Below, piece after piece: positions 26,201-41,200 of a DNA stretch of 64,000 nt (positions are counted from its first letter, which is position 1; each line of letters begins with the position of its first letter). The stretch is from Bugulina stolonifera (lineage: Eukaryota > Bryozoa > Gymnolaemata > Cheilostomatida > Bugulidae), in the NCBI GenBank assembly GCA_935421135.1, contig OW285195.1, positions 7,106,701-7,170,700 of the forward strand, read 5' to 3'. The translations under genes were made by a program, and so were the position numbers. Under the pieces are notes generated by a model, which worked only from the letters and a program-made list of their open reading frames with translations, made no database searches and had not been told where the DNA came from.

Positions 26201-29200
26201 TCTCTAGAATGTGTTCGGCAAAGGAGTCTGGGAATGCTAAAGAATAACTATTTTCTACAGCTTTAGTTTCAGTAAAGAACCAAGGCAATCTCAACCTCTC
26301 TGCTTCTGCACCAGCTTCTAGGAGGGCAATAAGGTAATAACAGACATGGAGACGGTCTCATTATTCCAACCATGCTACTAAAGTGGTAGCATAACTAGAA
26401 GCTTGCTATCAAGTACTGCAGAAAAAGAAAGCTTTGAAAAATATTGGATTAAAATAGAATAGCTACATGGGGATTGCTAGCTTCTTTACCTATTGCAAGC
26501 TTTTCCTCATCGGATGGCTGGCCATTCTGTGAACCTGGAAAATTTTTTCTCACCAATACTTCTGAGGCACTACCTTTGGCTACAAGCATAATAAGCCTGA
26601 ATATACTACTAGCTATCATATAATATACTACTAGCTATCATATAATACTACCTAGCCATGCAATGTGCTTGATTGCCTAATAAATGGTGGTTGTTTGTAA
26701 TTCGCTAAAATTACAAAACACCCTCAAAAATGTGGTTTAACACCTACATTCATTCATGTGCAACATCAAACCTGTGTTACAATACAAGTATACAATCTGG
26801 TGGCTCACTCCACCACCAGGTGGCAGTTTTGCAATACAAGCGGTTCACCTGGATATATTGTTTACAGCCACATGCTTCTAGATGTAGGTCAACTACTGCA
26901 GTTCTATAAACCGAGCACCCACCTTCTTCTTTTTGAGGTTTACGGTGGGGTAAGGTGAGGGCCCCATTCATTGCACCATTTGTTGAGGGTTTGCTGCCAT
27001 TCTCCTGTGTCATTACAGCTCTAACTACTTTCATTGGCAGCACATCTCCCGCCTTCTTTATAATCTGTACAGTTTGTTCGTGACTGGCATGTACGACATT
27101 GACCCCATCAATCTGAAGAACGGCACAGAGTACAATACATAGAACTATTATATGTATAAGTAGGTAGGTAGGTAGGTAGGCAGGTAAGTACAAAGAGGTG
27201 TTTGCCCTCTAGCATTCTACTGGCATCACTTACTAACATGAAAAGGTTCAGAATATCACAAAAATTTGTTGCCTATTTGGAATTGTCAACTCCTACGCTT
27301 AGTGTATCCAATCACATCTATTTAAATAGCAAATGGAATTCAGTATAATATCATTTGCTCTTTGATTTGTTATACATTATTCGGTATAATCTTATATAAT
27401 CTTTGACATAATTGTATTATAGAAAGGATATAGAATCATGATTAAGCTGAAATGAAAGTATGACAACTCCAAATACACCTGATTGGTAACACATTTCTAC
27501 TATTGGTTATTTTGAAAGAGTCGCGGTGATTGAATAGAAAATTCTGGGTAAAACGAGACCCAATTACATCACATGTTGGTGTCCAATGGCAGCATTGGTA
27601 TCGCTTACCTCCAGTATGAAGTCGCCTGCCCTTAGACCAGCTTTGTCTGAGACGCTGCCCTTCTCAACGCTGTCAAGGTACTGTAACGCCGGCATCTTGT
27701 CTGATGGAACGAACTGAACGTTCAACTTTCTCAGCTGTTCAGCTACAGATATACCATGTGATCATTTATAACACAAGTTACTCTATGCCGTGCCCACGCA
27801 GTATCATTATGAACAAATAGGTTTTATAGATTTTGCCTTAATTTCTTGATCTACAGTTTACAATGTGAGATTATATGAACAATACATAATTATGCTATAG
27901 AGGTACAAGGCTCTCTAGTAGGTTCACTGGAGATTGTAGGAGGGGCGTACAACCGGCATAGGAAGGGTGCCCACTAAGAAGTAACGAACCCAAGGTAGAA
28001 CTAGTGCTAAAATTGTCACGCTATAGGCCATCTGTTCAGACTGGTGAGATAAAGGCTGAATAAGTAGCCGATGTCTATGTATGGTGTATAGTGATAAAAA
28101 CATCGGGAGTTAAAAGCTCTGTTACAAGACTAGCCTCATATATTAAATATGTATGTATGGCTATATAGCCGGCATTCATGGCACAGAATATGGTAGGCCG
28201 CTGCAGGAGGTGTTCAAAAAGTTTGGCCTATTAATAAATTATAAACAACCATAAAATTAATCATTATGCAATAATTATGGGTGGACAGAGTGAAAGAGGA
28301 AGGTAAAGGTAGTACCTAGAGGAAGGGTGAACACCAGGAATGGATGGCACTGTGAACTCTATCGAGTTAATCAACTGGTTTCATCAATATTAAATTAACA
28401 CTTTGTGACCTGGTTAAACATCTGCTTTGGGCTGGGAGGTCGGAACAGCAATTTACTGTGATAGGGGTTGTCTGAAGGCTATAAAACTCAATGTACATGC
28501 ATTGGAAGTTGTAATGATAATTTAAATAATTTAGGCCTACAAGGTGTATCGTATGGTATTTGCCTGTGTATTAACTTATTAACTATTACATCCGGTAGCT
28601 ATGATGAGTTGGGTACCCTAATGATTTTCAAATAACTTTTCCACTACTTGAAAATTTGTCTGAAACATTTTCACTAAACTAATTAATTCAAAAAGTATTG
28701 GTTTTAAATTAATAACTCAAAACCCTGAAATAACTAATACATGTATATATCATCAGTGTTTGGAATTTGATTGGTGCAGTGTGATTGATTTATCAGGTGA
28801 GATAAACACTGCTGGGTAAACAGTAACTAGTTTAATTTCCTATTATTTTCTGGTTTCTCTAGTCAGCTTGAATAGTGTTTTATCTACATTTTATTTACAT
28901 GTAGGTAAATGAGAAAATATGTTAATCCCGCTTGGAGCTCTAGTTATGTTTTGAGTCCCACTCAAGTCACAGTAGAGTCACAATTGATTCACGGTGGAGC
29001 CACAGTGGAGTCACAGTGGAGTTACACCCAAGTACTAATAATGATCACACAGTAAATGATATCCTACAGAAAGGAAAGGACGGTGGTAATATGAGAATCG
29101 TTAGCTAATCTACTCAACAACATAGCAGGTAGGTTTAATCAATAATAACACCATTACTCAGACTTGCGGGTTGCTACTCTCCGTCTATTTATTGTACAAC

Positions 29201-32200
29201 CTTACAACACTGTTACTCTTATGATAGTTATTCCTTGACTCTGAGCTCAGTTACAGGAATTCTACAAGCTCTAGTGGCCGCAGGTTATACTGGTATCAAA
29301 ATGGCTACCGGAGGTTTTTAATGAAACTTACCTTTGGCTCCTCGGAGGACAAACCCGTAACCTTTCTTGGTTCTGGCTAGTACCACCATTCTTACACCTT
29401 CACCCCTGTAAGATAGAGCAGAACTGCTGTTATAAATAGCTTTAATTCTACCATTAGAATAGTCACTCGGTTTGGTGTGCCTACTAAGCCCTCCGTTAGA
29501 GTTGCTATGTATTACTGGTCGCCAACAGTCTAAGCTATTAATTGAGGTAGATTCCAGGCTTCTGCTGTGTACGAGTGTACTAATTCTCGATGTCGTCTGT
29601 ATAGATCCACGATCTTTATTCTTACGAAACTTTTTCAGCATTCTACGTTATGAATTGTACCGTTCTACATTAGTTAATTCAACCAATTAGCTGCTGGAAA
29701 CTAAGGTAACGATGTGAGATACGTCTTGTTGACCAATGTCGCCATCTGGTAGAGAGATAACTGAAACCAGTCCTAGTTGTAATTCGCACACGATACTCTG
29801 GTTCAGCCAGCAGCAACGATGGAATCTACCACAGCACAACGTCACAGACAATATGATATTTATATCCACAGTTAGACAGATTATGTTTTAACGATTATAA
29901 TATCCGTCTTAAAAGAAATAATTCGCTGATAGGTTGAACTATTCGCAGGTAATTTGAACTATTCGCAGGTAATTTGAAGACCGACTGGCTCCAACTCCAC
30001 TGTTAGACAACTGCTCTATCTGTGATACACTAATCCAATGACAATCACACAACTAATAAGTCAGCTTCGAACTCATCAATAATCTACCTAAGATAAGCGG
30101 ACTTGTAACTAGATATTCTTTCCTAGTAGTAGGTGCAGCCTTGCATACCAACCCTAGGCTGAGAGGAAATACACCATTTAGAAATATCTATTAAATCCAA
30201 CCAATGCAACTAGAATATTCTACAAACAATACCAAAACTAAAGATGGAATATTACAGATAGACTGATAGCAGTTTCCATGGCAACTGTCATATGCATTCT
30301 ACACTGACAGCTTTCTGATAGAAGAACACAACAATTATAATAATAGTAGTAGTAGTATAGTGTAGAGAAGAGGGAGACTGACTGACAGAGAAAGAACCTT
30401 ACTACTAAACAAAATAATATTTATGCAACTTATTAGTGATGATGTCTGCTCTCAAAGATTTCTTATGCTTCTTTATATAACTGTGTAGGCCGTGATTTCC
30501 GATGTCAGATATGCCTGTAGGCCTATAGTCATTCCAAACATAAACTATGTTGTTACAAGACGAAAGAACTTGTTTTCCGACAAAACTTGGTAAATACTCG
30601 CCCATTCCGCTGCATCAGTTGGCGAGAAAAAATTTAAACGGCAAAATCATTCATCAAACTAATGAGTCAAGCAAATCAATGCTCTGTATTCCTTTCTTTT
30701 GTTTGAATGTAATTAATTATTTATATTATTTTGAGTCCATTGCATACAGACTTTGTTTAACCAAGTCAAATAAAGAATAGAGACCTCTACTTCCAGTTAC
30801 AGCAGTTAAGGTACATTAGGATAAACAACAGTGTACAAGGAGAAGATCACATCATGCAGTGGCAGTAGCTTACAGTTCTACCTACTTATTGGGTAGAACA
30901 GTGGGAGGTATCTAGGTACCTCCTTACCACAGAGACGAAGTGAAGTTTGTTCATAAGGCCAGCGACATATTACATGACTCATAACCCTTTGACTACATCT
31001 TATCTAATAACATTGTAAATATATTGTAATATAATTCCAATTTATTATAATTATATTACAATATATTATAATTATGTAGATATTGCTATTAGTTACTATT
31101 TTACAGTATTATATCAACAAAGTATATGTGAGTATTATGCATGGTACATAATAATATACCTAGATATAACCACAAACTACCAACTGTGACCTATTTGCTC
31201 ATTCCCATGACCTATTTAATTAAAAATTTTAATAATTGCTTTACTAACGAAGCATACAGTGTAATTACTATAACTCCTCACTTTGAACACAGTAATTATA
31301 ATAATATAGATATAACATGGCTCTATCTGATGTGGATTAAGTACAGATATCTTGATGTAGAAAGAGGGTTCAATATTTATACAGTCATACAGATTAGTAG
31401 ACTAATTGTCCTGCTAGGAGATTCCCACTTGACTGTATTTAGTATATTTATAAACATCCACTAAGGAAGTCAGCTGTAGAGTGAAGAGTCGTCTACCCCA
31501 GATACGACAGAGACAGAAACCAATCAGTGGACATGGTACATGGTCAGGTAGCTGTCTACCCTGGGCTATCTAACTATATGCATTGGTGTAGATGTTTCCC
31601 ATAAAAATACACATGGCTACATATTAGACAGGTACTTGAACATACGTTCACTTGTATCAACTCTACTTCTATGCCCACTCTAGCTAAGTGTGTCGTCTAT
31701 CTGGAGTTATCTGCTTTCAATTTAGAATATACATTTTGACAATCTATATTTACAAAACTAGTCTAATTTTATATAATCACTGATTTTATTTATAGCAGTT
31801 TATCTCGTTTCGAAGGCAGGACAAATCCAAATTATTGTATGTATATCATAATTATGTATAATATTTAGAGATATGGAAGACAGTTGAAATATACTACTAC
31901 TTATCTTAAGTAGATACAAAATATTGTTTGTATTTAAGACTTGGCAGTATTTCTAAGATAAATTAGAGGAATTAGTTGGACTTGTAAGATAAGTTCAAGT
32001 GTGGATTTACCAGCCAATTTATAACAGTTTATACAGCATATCACTATATCACTGATTATACGCTGCTGTAGAGGACGTAGAGGTGGCACGTTAGCTTGTG
32101 TGTGAAGGGAGATGTGCAGGCAGGGACACAACACTATCACATTAGTAGACTATAAGACAACTTAGCCGCTGCTGTATATGGTAGTATAAGGCATATCGTT

Positions 32201-35200
32201 GTAGCTTTACTAATAGCTTCAGCAAAGATAAGGCTGAAGATACAGAGGATAGAGTCATGCGCATGTAGCCTACAGTAGTACATGGTAGTACACGTACAAT
32301 ACGTAGTACATGTGTAGTACATGTATAAGTATTTTTGTTCACCTAAGACAAAACAGTTAGAGGAGGGTCAATTACCAGTTGGTCAATGGTCAATATCTAC
32401 CCCATGCTAAGCTAACACAGGCTCCCAAAGGAGTCGGTTCAATCTATGACTGACTTGTATGTGTATAATATTTAAATTTACTGGTAGTAGCTATTAGCAG
32501 TAGGCATAGCCTATACCTTTTTACTGGTGTATATATTACAAGTGTATGATACAATATACTGTATATACATGTACATGCAGGTAGGATAAAACGTTTACTT
32601 TGTAAAGTGTATATAATAGAATATAGTAAAACACACCTACATTGTACATGTTCTATAGAGCACCCTACTCTATAACTCTGTTAATGTATACCCCTAATGA
32701 AACATTTACACTTGATATGTTTACTAATTACCTAACACAATCAAACTATTTCTTTATACAATGTAAAGCTATTGAGTATAATATTTAGACCTTTACTTCA
32801 TTGGATAATTGCCAAGTCTTGCATAACAGCGGCAGCAGCTGTTGTTATTATATCACAGGTGAATTATCACGCTATAGCCTATAGCCTGTAATGCTGTGTG
32901 TTAGGGGAAAGTGGCATGTACAATTGTATAATATCTCAGAAAGATCATTTTCTGGGGCATATACATGTAATATGCAATCACTCTGACTTGAGGGGTTGGA
33001 AAAGTGAAATGCTATGTAAAAACAAACCAATCAGGAGTATAACATTATTGCGGCTTGTCTATGACTATTACATTTCTGCAGTATTTAGGTAAATCAAGCT
33101 TCTAGTGGTTGCCAGGTATAATAGATATGACTAAATAAAGCCATATATTACCATAAAATCTGAAATAATTATCAAGAGAAAATAACAACAACCGAAGTAG
33201 CCATGGACCACACATTTGATAGTTTCATTAGTTGATCAAACTTGATAGATATATATTTCCAAGCTTTCCCCTAATATAAATTATAACGAGACGAGACGAC
33301 ATATATATACATTATTATTAGAAAATCCAAATTAAACTGTCAAATTATAGATGTCAGCGCAAATGTGGTGACGGCAAAATAATGAATTGAGATGGAACGT
33401 CGACAGAGATTAATGTCTATTGCAAAACACTGGTGACAAGGTAAATGTTTCGGTAGCCCAAGCTTATGATATTTCACTATTTATTATCCTTAGTTGGAAT
33501 TAGTTTGCAAAAAAATTAAAACTAATGTAATAGGTAATTGTAACTCTTAGACAAGCAAGCAAGTAGTGCCTGCTGTAGCCTGTAGAATGGTAAAACTCAA
33601 ACGGTTTTGAAACAACAGACGATTAATCAGCAAATTGGCCAACACACGGTCGTTGTAAACATTCCCTACAATCTAAGAGATATGCAAAGTGAAATTAATT
33701 GCTACTGGCTATAAAACAGTGGATTCATCTCTTACCTTTGCCTCCCAAGGTAGAGCTGATTACTGGGTTCTTCTAACCATTCCGAATACAATTCACGCAC
33801 CGTAACAGCTTCATCAATTCTGTTTTCTAACTCTCGGTTTGATCCTTTAGGAGATTTGCTTTTACGAGAAAATATTTTATTCAGTCGTTGGGTAAAACTG
33901 TACCGACGTTTATCTTGAAATGTTATCCCTGTCATTCCCCGAGATAGTGATTGTGTTTTCCCTACTCGTATATTTGTGGTAACTTTGGGCGGTTCTGGAT
34001 GTATGGGATCAGCAAGATAATCAACGGGTTGGTCAACAATCAGTTCCAATGACCTAGCACGGGGCTTTTGATGAGGCCTTTTGGGCAGTTCTAATTTAGG
34101 TAGCTCAGAATAGTCAAACTTAGGTTTACCATAGTCCTGTTCCGATTCAGGAGGCGAAACAAACCATTCAGCGTTCACTCTCAGCTGTGGAGGCGCATCG
34201 TCATCGTCAAGGAAGCTGGTAGATAATGATCGCCTCATAGAAAAGCTGCGTACCTTCCTTTCTTCAGGATTGAGTGTAAGAGCGTGGATAGAAGGTTGTG
34301 GGAGCAATATCTTTTCAGTGTTTCGCCGTTTAGGAATGTGACCTTGAAAAGGAATGGAATCACTTGAATTTCCTGATTGGCCGAGACTATTTTCCGAAGT
34401 TGGTGAATCGTCACCATTGGCGCTGCTGAATGTCGGAGCGGAAACTATTCTCTTTGGCAGAACAAATGAAGATGAGCCACTGTCTGTCTCGGAGTTTCTC
34501 TCCACCGCATCTAATGGTTCGTCCCCGTTAGACACTGTTTTCACATCTCGCATAACACGATTCAAAGCTGTGTGTAATGCGTCCTTGGCATGCCCCGTCT
34601 TGGCTGGTACTATCAATGGAATCTGAGTAGAAGTTGTGTCACTATCACTCAGTTGTCGTTTGTTCATGTGCTTGAGGCTAGATGGTCTCACTATAAAATC
34701 ATTAGCATTATCTTGTCTTTGCATATCAGAGGCCTTATTTACCAACTCATTGCGAGTTACAGATAACAACTCTGATCTTATGTCTTGAGGGGAAGGTGAT
34801 AACTGGTCTGTATTCAGTCCGTCATCAAATACACATGGCGGGGGAAATACCATGCTAACACCAGTGTCCGTATCAGTAGCTACATCATAACTCGGCAGCG
34901 AAACTGTTTGTGGGTTACACGAAATAATTAACCTAGCATTTTCTGCATTAATTACTTCTAGTGGCTTAGCGCCTTCTGTTTCACCTCTCACGGGTTTAGC
35001 TGGACTGCCAGATTGTTTGGAGATAGACATAGCAGATGGGAGGGGATTATCACCAATGGAATTGCATTCCGGAGTAAAGTTGTTTTGTTGAAATCCCCCA
35101 ACATCGCCGTTAGCAAGAGAATTGCTTCTGATTTTATCAGTTCTCCCATCAGATAACACACCAACTATGCATTCCACACTATCCCTATCAGATTGTGAAA

Positions 35201-38200
35201 CATCCGCCACACTCTCTGAATATTCATGCAGTTTTGTTTGCAAATGATTGTTTAACAAGAATGTTGATTGCTCATTATTGTTTTCATGCTTACCAAGCAA
35301 TCGTTTGATGATCAAATCATCATCGTGCAGATTTGGTGTTACCAAGATGGGTTTAGAATCCACAGTCGTCATTTCGTCTCCAGAGCTAATGTTAGTTGGG
35401 CCACTGTCCAATAAGTCGATAAATGAACTTTCACAGTCCTGCGCGTTGGACGATGGCGAAATAGGCACGTCCGACAAAAAGTCTATTAAATCTACAGATG
35501 GTGATTTGTCTGGTGTAGATGGTTTGGTACTAGTAGTAGTACAAGTAGAATCAAAGCAAGTGGTTGCTAGAGGGCTAGCAGCTGCGGTAAGTGAAAGGTG
35601 TGCTGGTTCAGGCAGTCTTCCAATCCAGATTTCTCTATAATGGTTGGTACTTGGTTTGGTTGGTGTGCAGAGCGTGCTACTTACGTTATTATCATTGGAA
35701 TGTTTGTTACTGGCAGGTAGCTCATTTACCGTACTACTGCCTGTTGCAGACTGAGCCTGACTGAAATCATCTATCAGTATTTTGCACTCACTCAAATATC
35801 CATTAGCATACTGATAGGGTTGTGTATACTGGGTGGAAGTAATGTTGTCATCTTGAATATGATTACTGGTATTAGTTGAATTAACATTATTACACGGACC
35901 ATGATTGGATGTAGCCACCCTATCCTCCATATTAATATTGTTAATTACTTTAGATACAGATAGTTCAGAGTTAACAGATTTACTTCTCTTCTGAGTTATT
36001 TGAGAGAAAACTAAACCTGGTAAACGATTTACTCTAGAATCCAATTCATCTTCTACATCAGAGATTGATACCTTTCTTGCGCTGTTGCTACTCTTGGGGC
36101 GGGTAGCCTGAGAGACATGCGTTTGCTTGAGAATAGGCTTGAGGGGAAGAGGTGCGGATCGCTCTACAGACAAAGTTCGCTGCAGAGGTGGTCTGGTTTT
36201 ACTATTGGCCTTTACACTGTTATTTTGTCCTTCAGTTGTGAAAGTTGGAATTTCCCTTCTATTACGGTGATGCCGCATCGAAGTTAAAGATTTGCTTCGT
36301 TTATACTGCCGCCCTTTTTCTTCGCTTCTACTCCGTCTATTTGATTCTCTATCAGCTTCCAGTGCTACACAGGTATTTTTCCCAACAAGTCTACCTGTAA
36401 TTTGATTCAAGTGCTCATACCTCTTGATTATATCCCGTGCACTTGTACACTCGACGTCTTCAGAAGGTAGAGTGTGAGATACGATAGCGCAGCTGTCAGC
36501 TTGATCAACGCTGTGTGATCCCCTCGTATGTTTGAGTTTATGCTTACCCATAGTGCTAAATCCTGATTACATGGCATTGGATACCCGAACCTCACTTTCT
36601 CCAAGATAGAGGTGACAATTAGGAGGAGGCAATTGCTTTATAATCCAGCTACTTAACTGATTGTCAAGTGTTTAAGTGAGTGGATTACACAAAAGGGCAA
36701 TCAATCCCTGAGGTCATCCCAACTACAAGGGAAATTAATTGGATGCTAATTCTGCTGTCAACGTGCTGCCTGTTCCCATGAACTCTGTAGTTGACATGTG
36801 TAGCTGAATAGCGCTTGAGGTACCATAGGTTATGTTAGAAAGTTGACTTCTTTAGAAATACAATAATCGCTTTACACGCTTGCTGATTACCACCATTCCT
36901 TGATTAAACTAAACTGTTTACATTGCATCTAACATTGTTAATTATATTGTTGTAAAGAGTTTATTCAGAAAATAATTCATTAAAATTATGGAATGTTTAA
37001 TTGATACTGTTTTGTTGTTGTTTTAATTTACCCTGCACAGCGTTTGATTGCATTATGTAAGAGGTTGATAAATTAACTTATAGAACAGTATAATAAAGGT
37101 TATTGCTGCCAAGTCAGCTCTATGGCTAACATTGGATTATATGTACAAGACTACAATATACTGTATAATAACAAAAACGTATTTAGCCTAAGAGCATTAA
37201 ATTAGGTCGCTAGATCAAATCAAACAGTTGTTTGGTTACACAGGCCAAATTGCTTCTTTCATTGCTAACATACATGTATAAGGCTCCTCGTCAAAGCAAA
37301 CAAAGTTTGGGCTTCAAGTTGTGATGAACACTCAACTAGATTGTATGTTGATATTAATATTCACGCAGCCTATATTTTGTGTATAAGTGTATATTGTACA
37401 TGTATGTACAGTATATATCGTTTGTAGGTATAAGGTAGTACATTCACACCTGCTATTAGTAGTGTCAATATTTAATTATCTATGAGATAAGATATATTAG
37501 TAATATAGTGATGGGTGAGTTGTTTTAGGACTAGATGTCCAGGGGCAGGATAGCTCATATTCATAGAGAGGAAGGGCTCAGTAATGACCCAAAGAGTAAG
37601 TGGCATGCTGAAAGGCTGCACCAACCTACTTATTCAACTAACAGATCATTCAGACACTATCTCTACATAGAACATTTCATTTATTGGGATTTGTCCACTC
37701 TCTTTTTACACCTGAATGGGCAAACAACTCCTAAATATACATATATCCACTGACAACACTGTCTTTCCTCAGCTTCAGCAATAAGCCACCAACATGGTGT
37801 GGTTGGAGTTATCCTGAACAGTCCACACACATAAAACTACCATTGCGATTAGCAAGACAATGAAATGAATGACTTACAGTGTTAGAACTGACAACTTCCT
37901 AGTGATAACACCTAAACTCTCAATTGCAGTGAAACCAGTCACGGTATAAAAGGGGCAACAACTTTAAAGAAGTGGCAAATTCATGTAAGAGTCATGGCTA
38001 GTAGTTTAGCATAACATAGACTAAGTTCTTACCTAGCGGATGGTTGGTTGAATGTAGAGTTGTAGCTATGCTGTCTCATTAGAGCAGGATCCTCACGCAT
38101 ACTCTTACTCCTTGATGCTGTAACAGAACAATACAGTTAGTAGTACGGCATAAAAAACTCGGGGAACAGTGGCTAGAATATAAGCCATGGCAGGGAACAC

Positions 38201-41200
38201 AAGCTATACTAGAGAACACAGGCTATGACGGGGAACACAAGCGATGGTGGAGAACAAGTTATCATATGGCAATATAGCCCACGGTCAGCAGTGGCTACAA
38301 TCAAATACGGACTAAGTACATTTCCAACTGAGTGAAGAAGCAGATGTCAAAATATCATAGCAAATAGGTTTGTGAGCTCATTTTTGTTTTGGGAAACTTT
38401 TGGTTTAATAAAATTTCAGCGCGTTTAAAAAGTTCATATTGCAAAGTCAAGTTGGTAAAATAGTGGGGAGTATAATGCTCCATGACAAAACAGCACTTTG
38501 TGATGATAACATTGTCTCAGTGATCTTTATTTTGACCTCAAAAGTTGGAGAAAAACTCATTCCATAAAATGGAGATTGAGATCACCTGATCAAGCCGGAT
38601 AGAGGCAGACTATGAATTATGGCACAGAGTTACAGACAAACATTTCACAGCTTGTCAACTCTCTACCCTGGCTATGTCAATGACTTACATACATCAAACA
38701 CCCAACATGACACTGTAAGATATATTATTGTTATACATCTAGCTCCCTTTTCCCTTTTATTACATCACACACACCAGTACGAATCGAGTGCACCATATCC
38801 TTCGCTTGAAGGATCTACATTATCTAATTCACCTGTCAGAAATTTTCTTCTAAGTTGAATATATTGCTACCATAAATCAACAGATAATTTTTATTCTACA
38901 AAAAATATTTTGATCACTTGAATATTAAATTTATGTATGTCGCGATGCACATGTTTGGATTCAAAATTTTCTCCAGGGGTAGAATATGCAATGTTTAAGT
39001 CATAATACCCTGCAATGCAATACTAGTGATGGCTTGTCTCAAAAATAGCATGTGTTGTATAAATACGTCCTGCTGATGTCGAGATTGTTGGCAAGGAAAT
39101 GTCACAACCCAATAATTCTTAATAATTTCTGTCAAAAGTTCACGGAATCAAATATGAAAGTAAAGTTTAGTGATTGCCTGGGAGCAGCAAGGCCAGGTGT
39201 AGTTCAACGAAAACGATGTCTTTGGTATGAGATCAAACATTTTACCTATTATGGGGGAGTCTCTACACAAACTATACTTTCTATGGGGTGATAACTCCCA
39301 TATATGATATCAGATGCAGAGGTTTTTAGACAACTAGAGCAATAAAAAATATATACTTGCAATGCTATCTTATCACCATGATCACAATGATCAAGTAGTA
39401 GGTGTATTAAAAATTCACCAACATAATATACACATAGGCCTACATAAATATGACACAGTAACTCTGTGAATTTGAAAACAGGAAATAAAAAAAACTGAAA
39501 AGTTAAAACACATTTAACATGATTTAATTCTGAGTTTAAGGCTGATTAGTTTTATACTAGTCAGTCAGCGCCACATCTTTAAACTGATGGGAGTTGTGAC
39601 TGTAGATGCATTTATGTAAGGCTAGTCAGCCAAAACGACAGCCATAAAAGAATGGAAAAAGAATTTTTAGTCAACTCCATGCTTGCATACTTATTTACTT
39701 TGAGGCCTGCTCGTTCAGAGCCCTATATACACATGAACCTACTTACATAGACCTATTTACACGTTATAGACATATTTATGAATGAACCAATTTATATGAC
39801 CTGGAACGTGAACCTACGTTACATGTACACCCTCCAGCAATGCAACAGTAGAAATCCTTGCAAGATATTGACTATTAAATGAAGACCTAGTCTCTTGGTC
39901 TACTACAGTCAATGCTCTACAAACCTTTATGCTACTTGTATACCCAATATGTACGTTGTACTATGTAGAATGCACGTCAACAGGTTATACTTGTACAGCT
40001 ACATTGTCGTGTATGATACGGTATAGTAATATCACTACAGACTACCCTCTATATGATGGTATCTGAGTGTTAGAACACCATTCAATTCGCAGGATACAAA
40101 TGCAAATCATATGCAAATAATAATGTCATATATAATTTATTTTCCACCGTTTTCGGCAAACATGATAGTCAGTATGTTGTAATCAACAGTAACTGTAGGC
40201 AAAGTCTTGAAATTTTAGTCAAATTGAATGAATTCAACAATTTTAGGGCGTGATGCTATCACAGATTCCATAGTGTGATAGTCTTGGCATATCTACTACA
40301 GGCCACATCTGTACACCATCTAGATCTTACTCTGTTCGTTTAGCAGCCTTCACATAGAGTGTGTGATGTGCTTCACAAGGAAATTTTAGACAATCACCTC
40401 TTTGGTAATTTCACGTTGTGCTACATAAATTATCTGGTCTAAGATTACTCCATATTTCTAATAGAGGCTGGATTCTGGTAATTTGAGTCTGTAATGGGAA
40501 TTATAATAGCTCCATATATCATCCTAGTGTCCACAAAGTAGATGGGCAAATAGCCTAAGCACCCGCTTTATAATCTGCTCTGTGAGGGGAGGGGAATGGA
40601 TGACATCGAATACCTCTGTTAAAACTAACATCGGTTTTACCAACCATACTTCAGATATCTTAAACTAGTAGCCTACAATGCACAGGTTGTACGAACCATA
40701 GTAGAGATGAGACTGTCTAGCCTTAGGTCAACCAACAGCTCATAACTGCTTAGGCTACAGAGAGCTGATCTTCCTACATTACGCGATGGTGCAGTAGTGG
40801 TGACAGTAAATCAATGTATATACTCCATTTAACATAGTTTAAGAAATATTTCACCTAATAGATACAGTGATGTGATTTATATTATACTATATTATTATCC
40901 TACTAGTTGACAGGTATCGCTGACTACTGGATAAGCTGAGGTTGTACTCGTACACATTATATACTACTAACTGTGATCTACATCTGTAGACCACCAGGAA
41001 CATTAGGTCCTAGAGGTCAGCTATAAGTATGGGTAGACATGTTCCCCATTGCTACATGTACATATGTATTATGTAGACTAACGGAAATATTCGGAATCAG
41101 TTCAATACAGAGTCTACACTCTTTTAAATACTTCTTCACAACATTTTGCGCTGTAATAATAGCAGTATACATGTACTACACGTGGGTGTATGTAGGCCCA

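Noticed and set aside
35248..35640. 130-codon plus-strand frame inside SHANK exon B
   Set aside because: Antisense shadow of the 938-codon frame.
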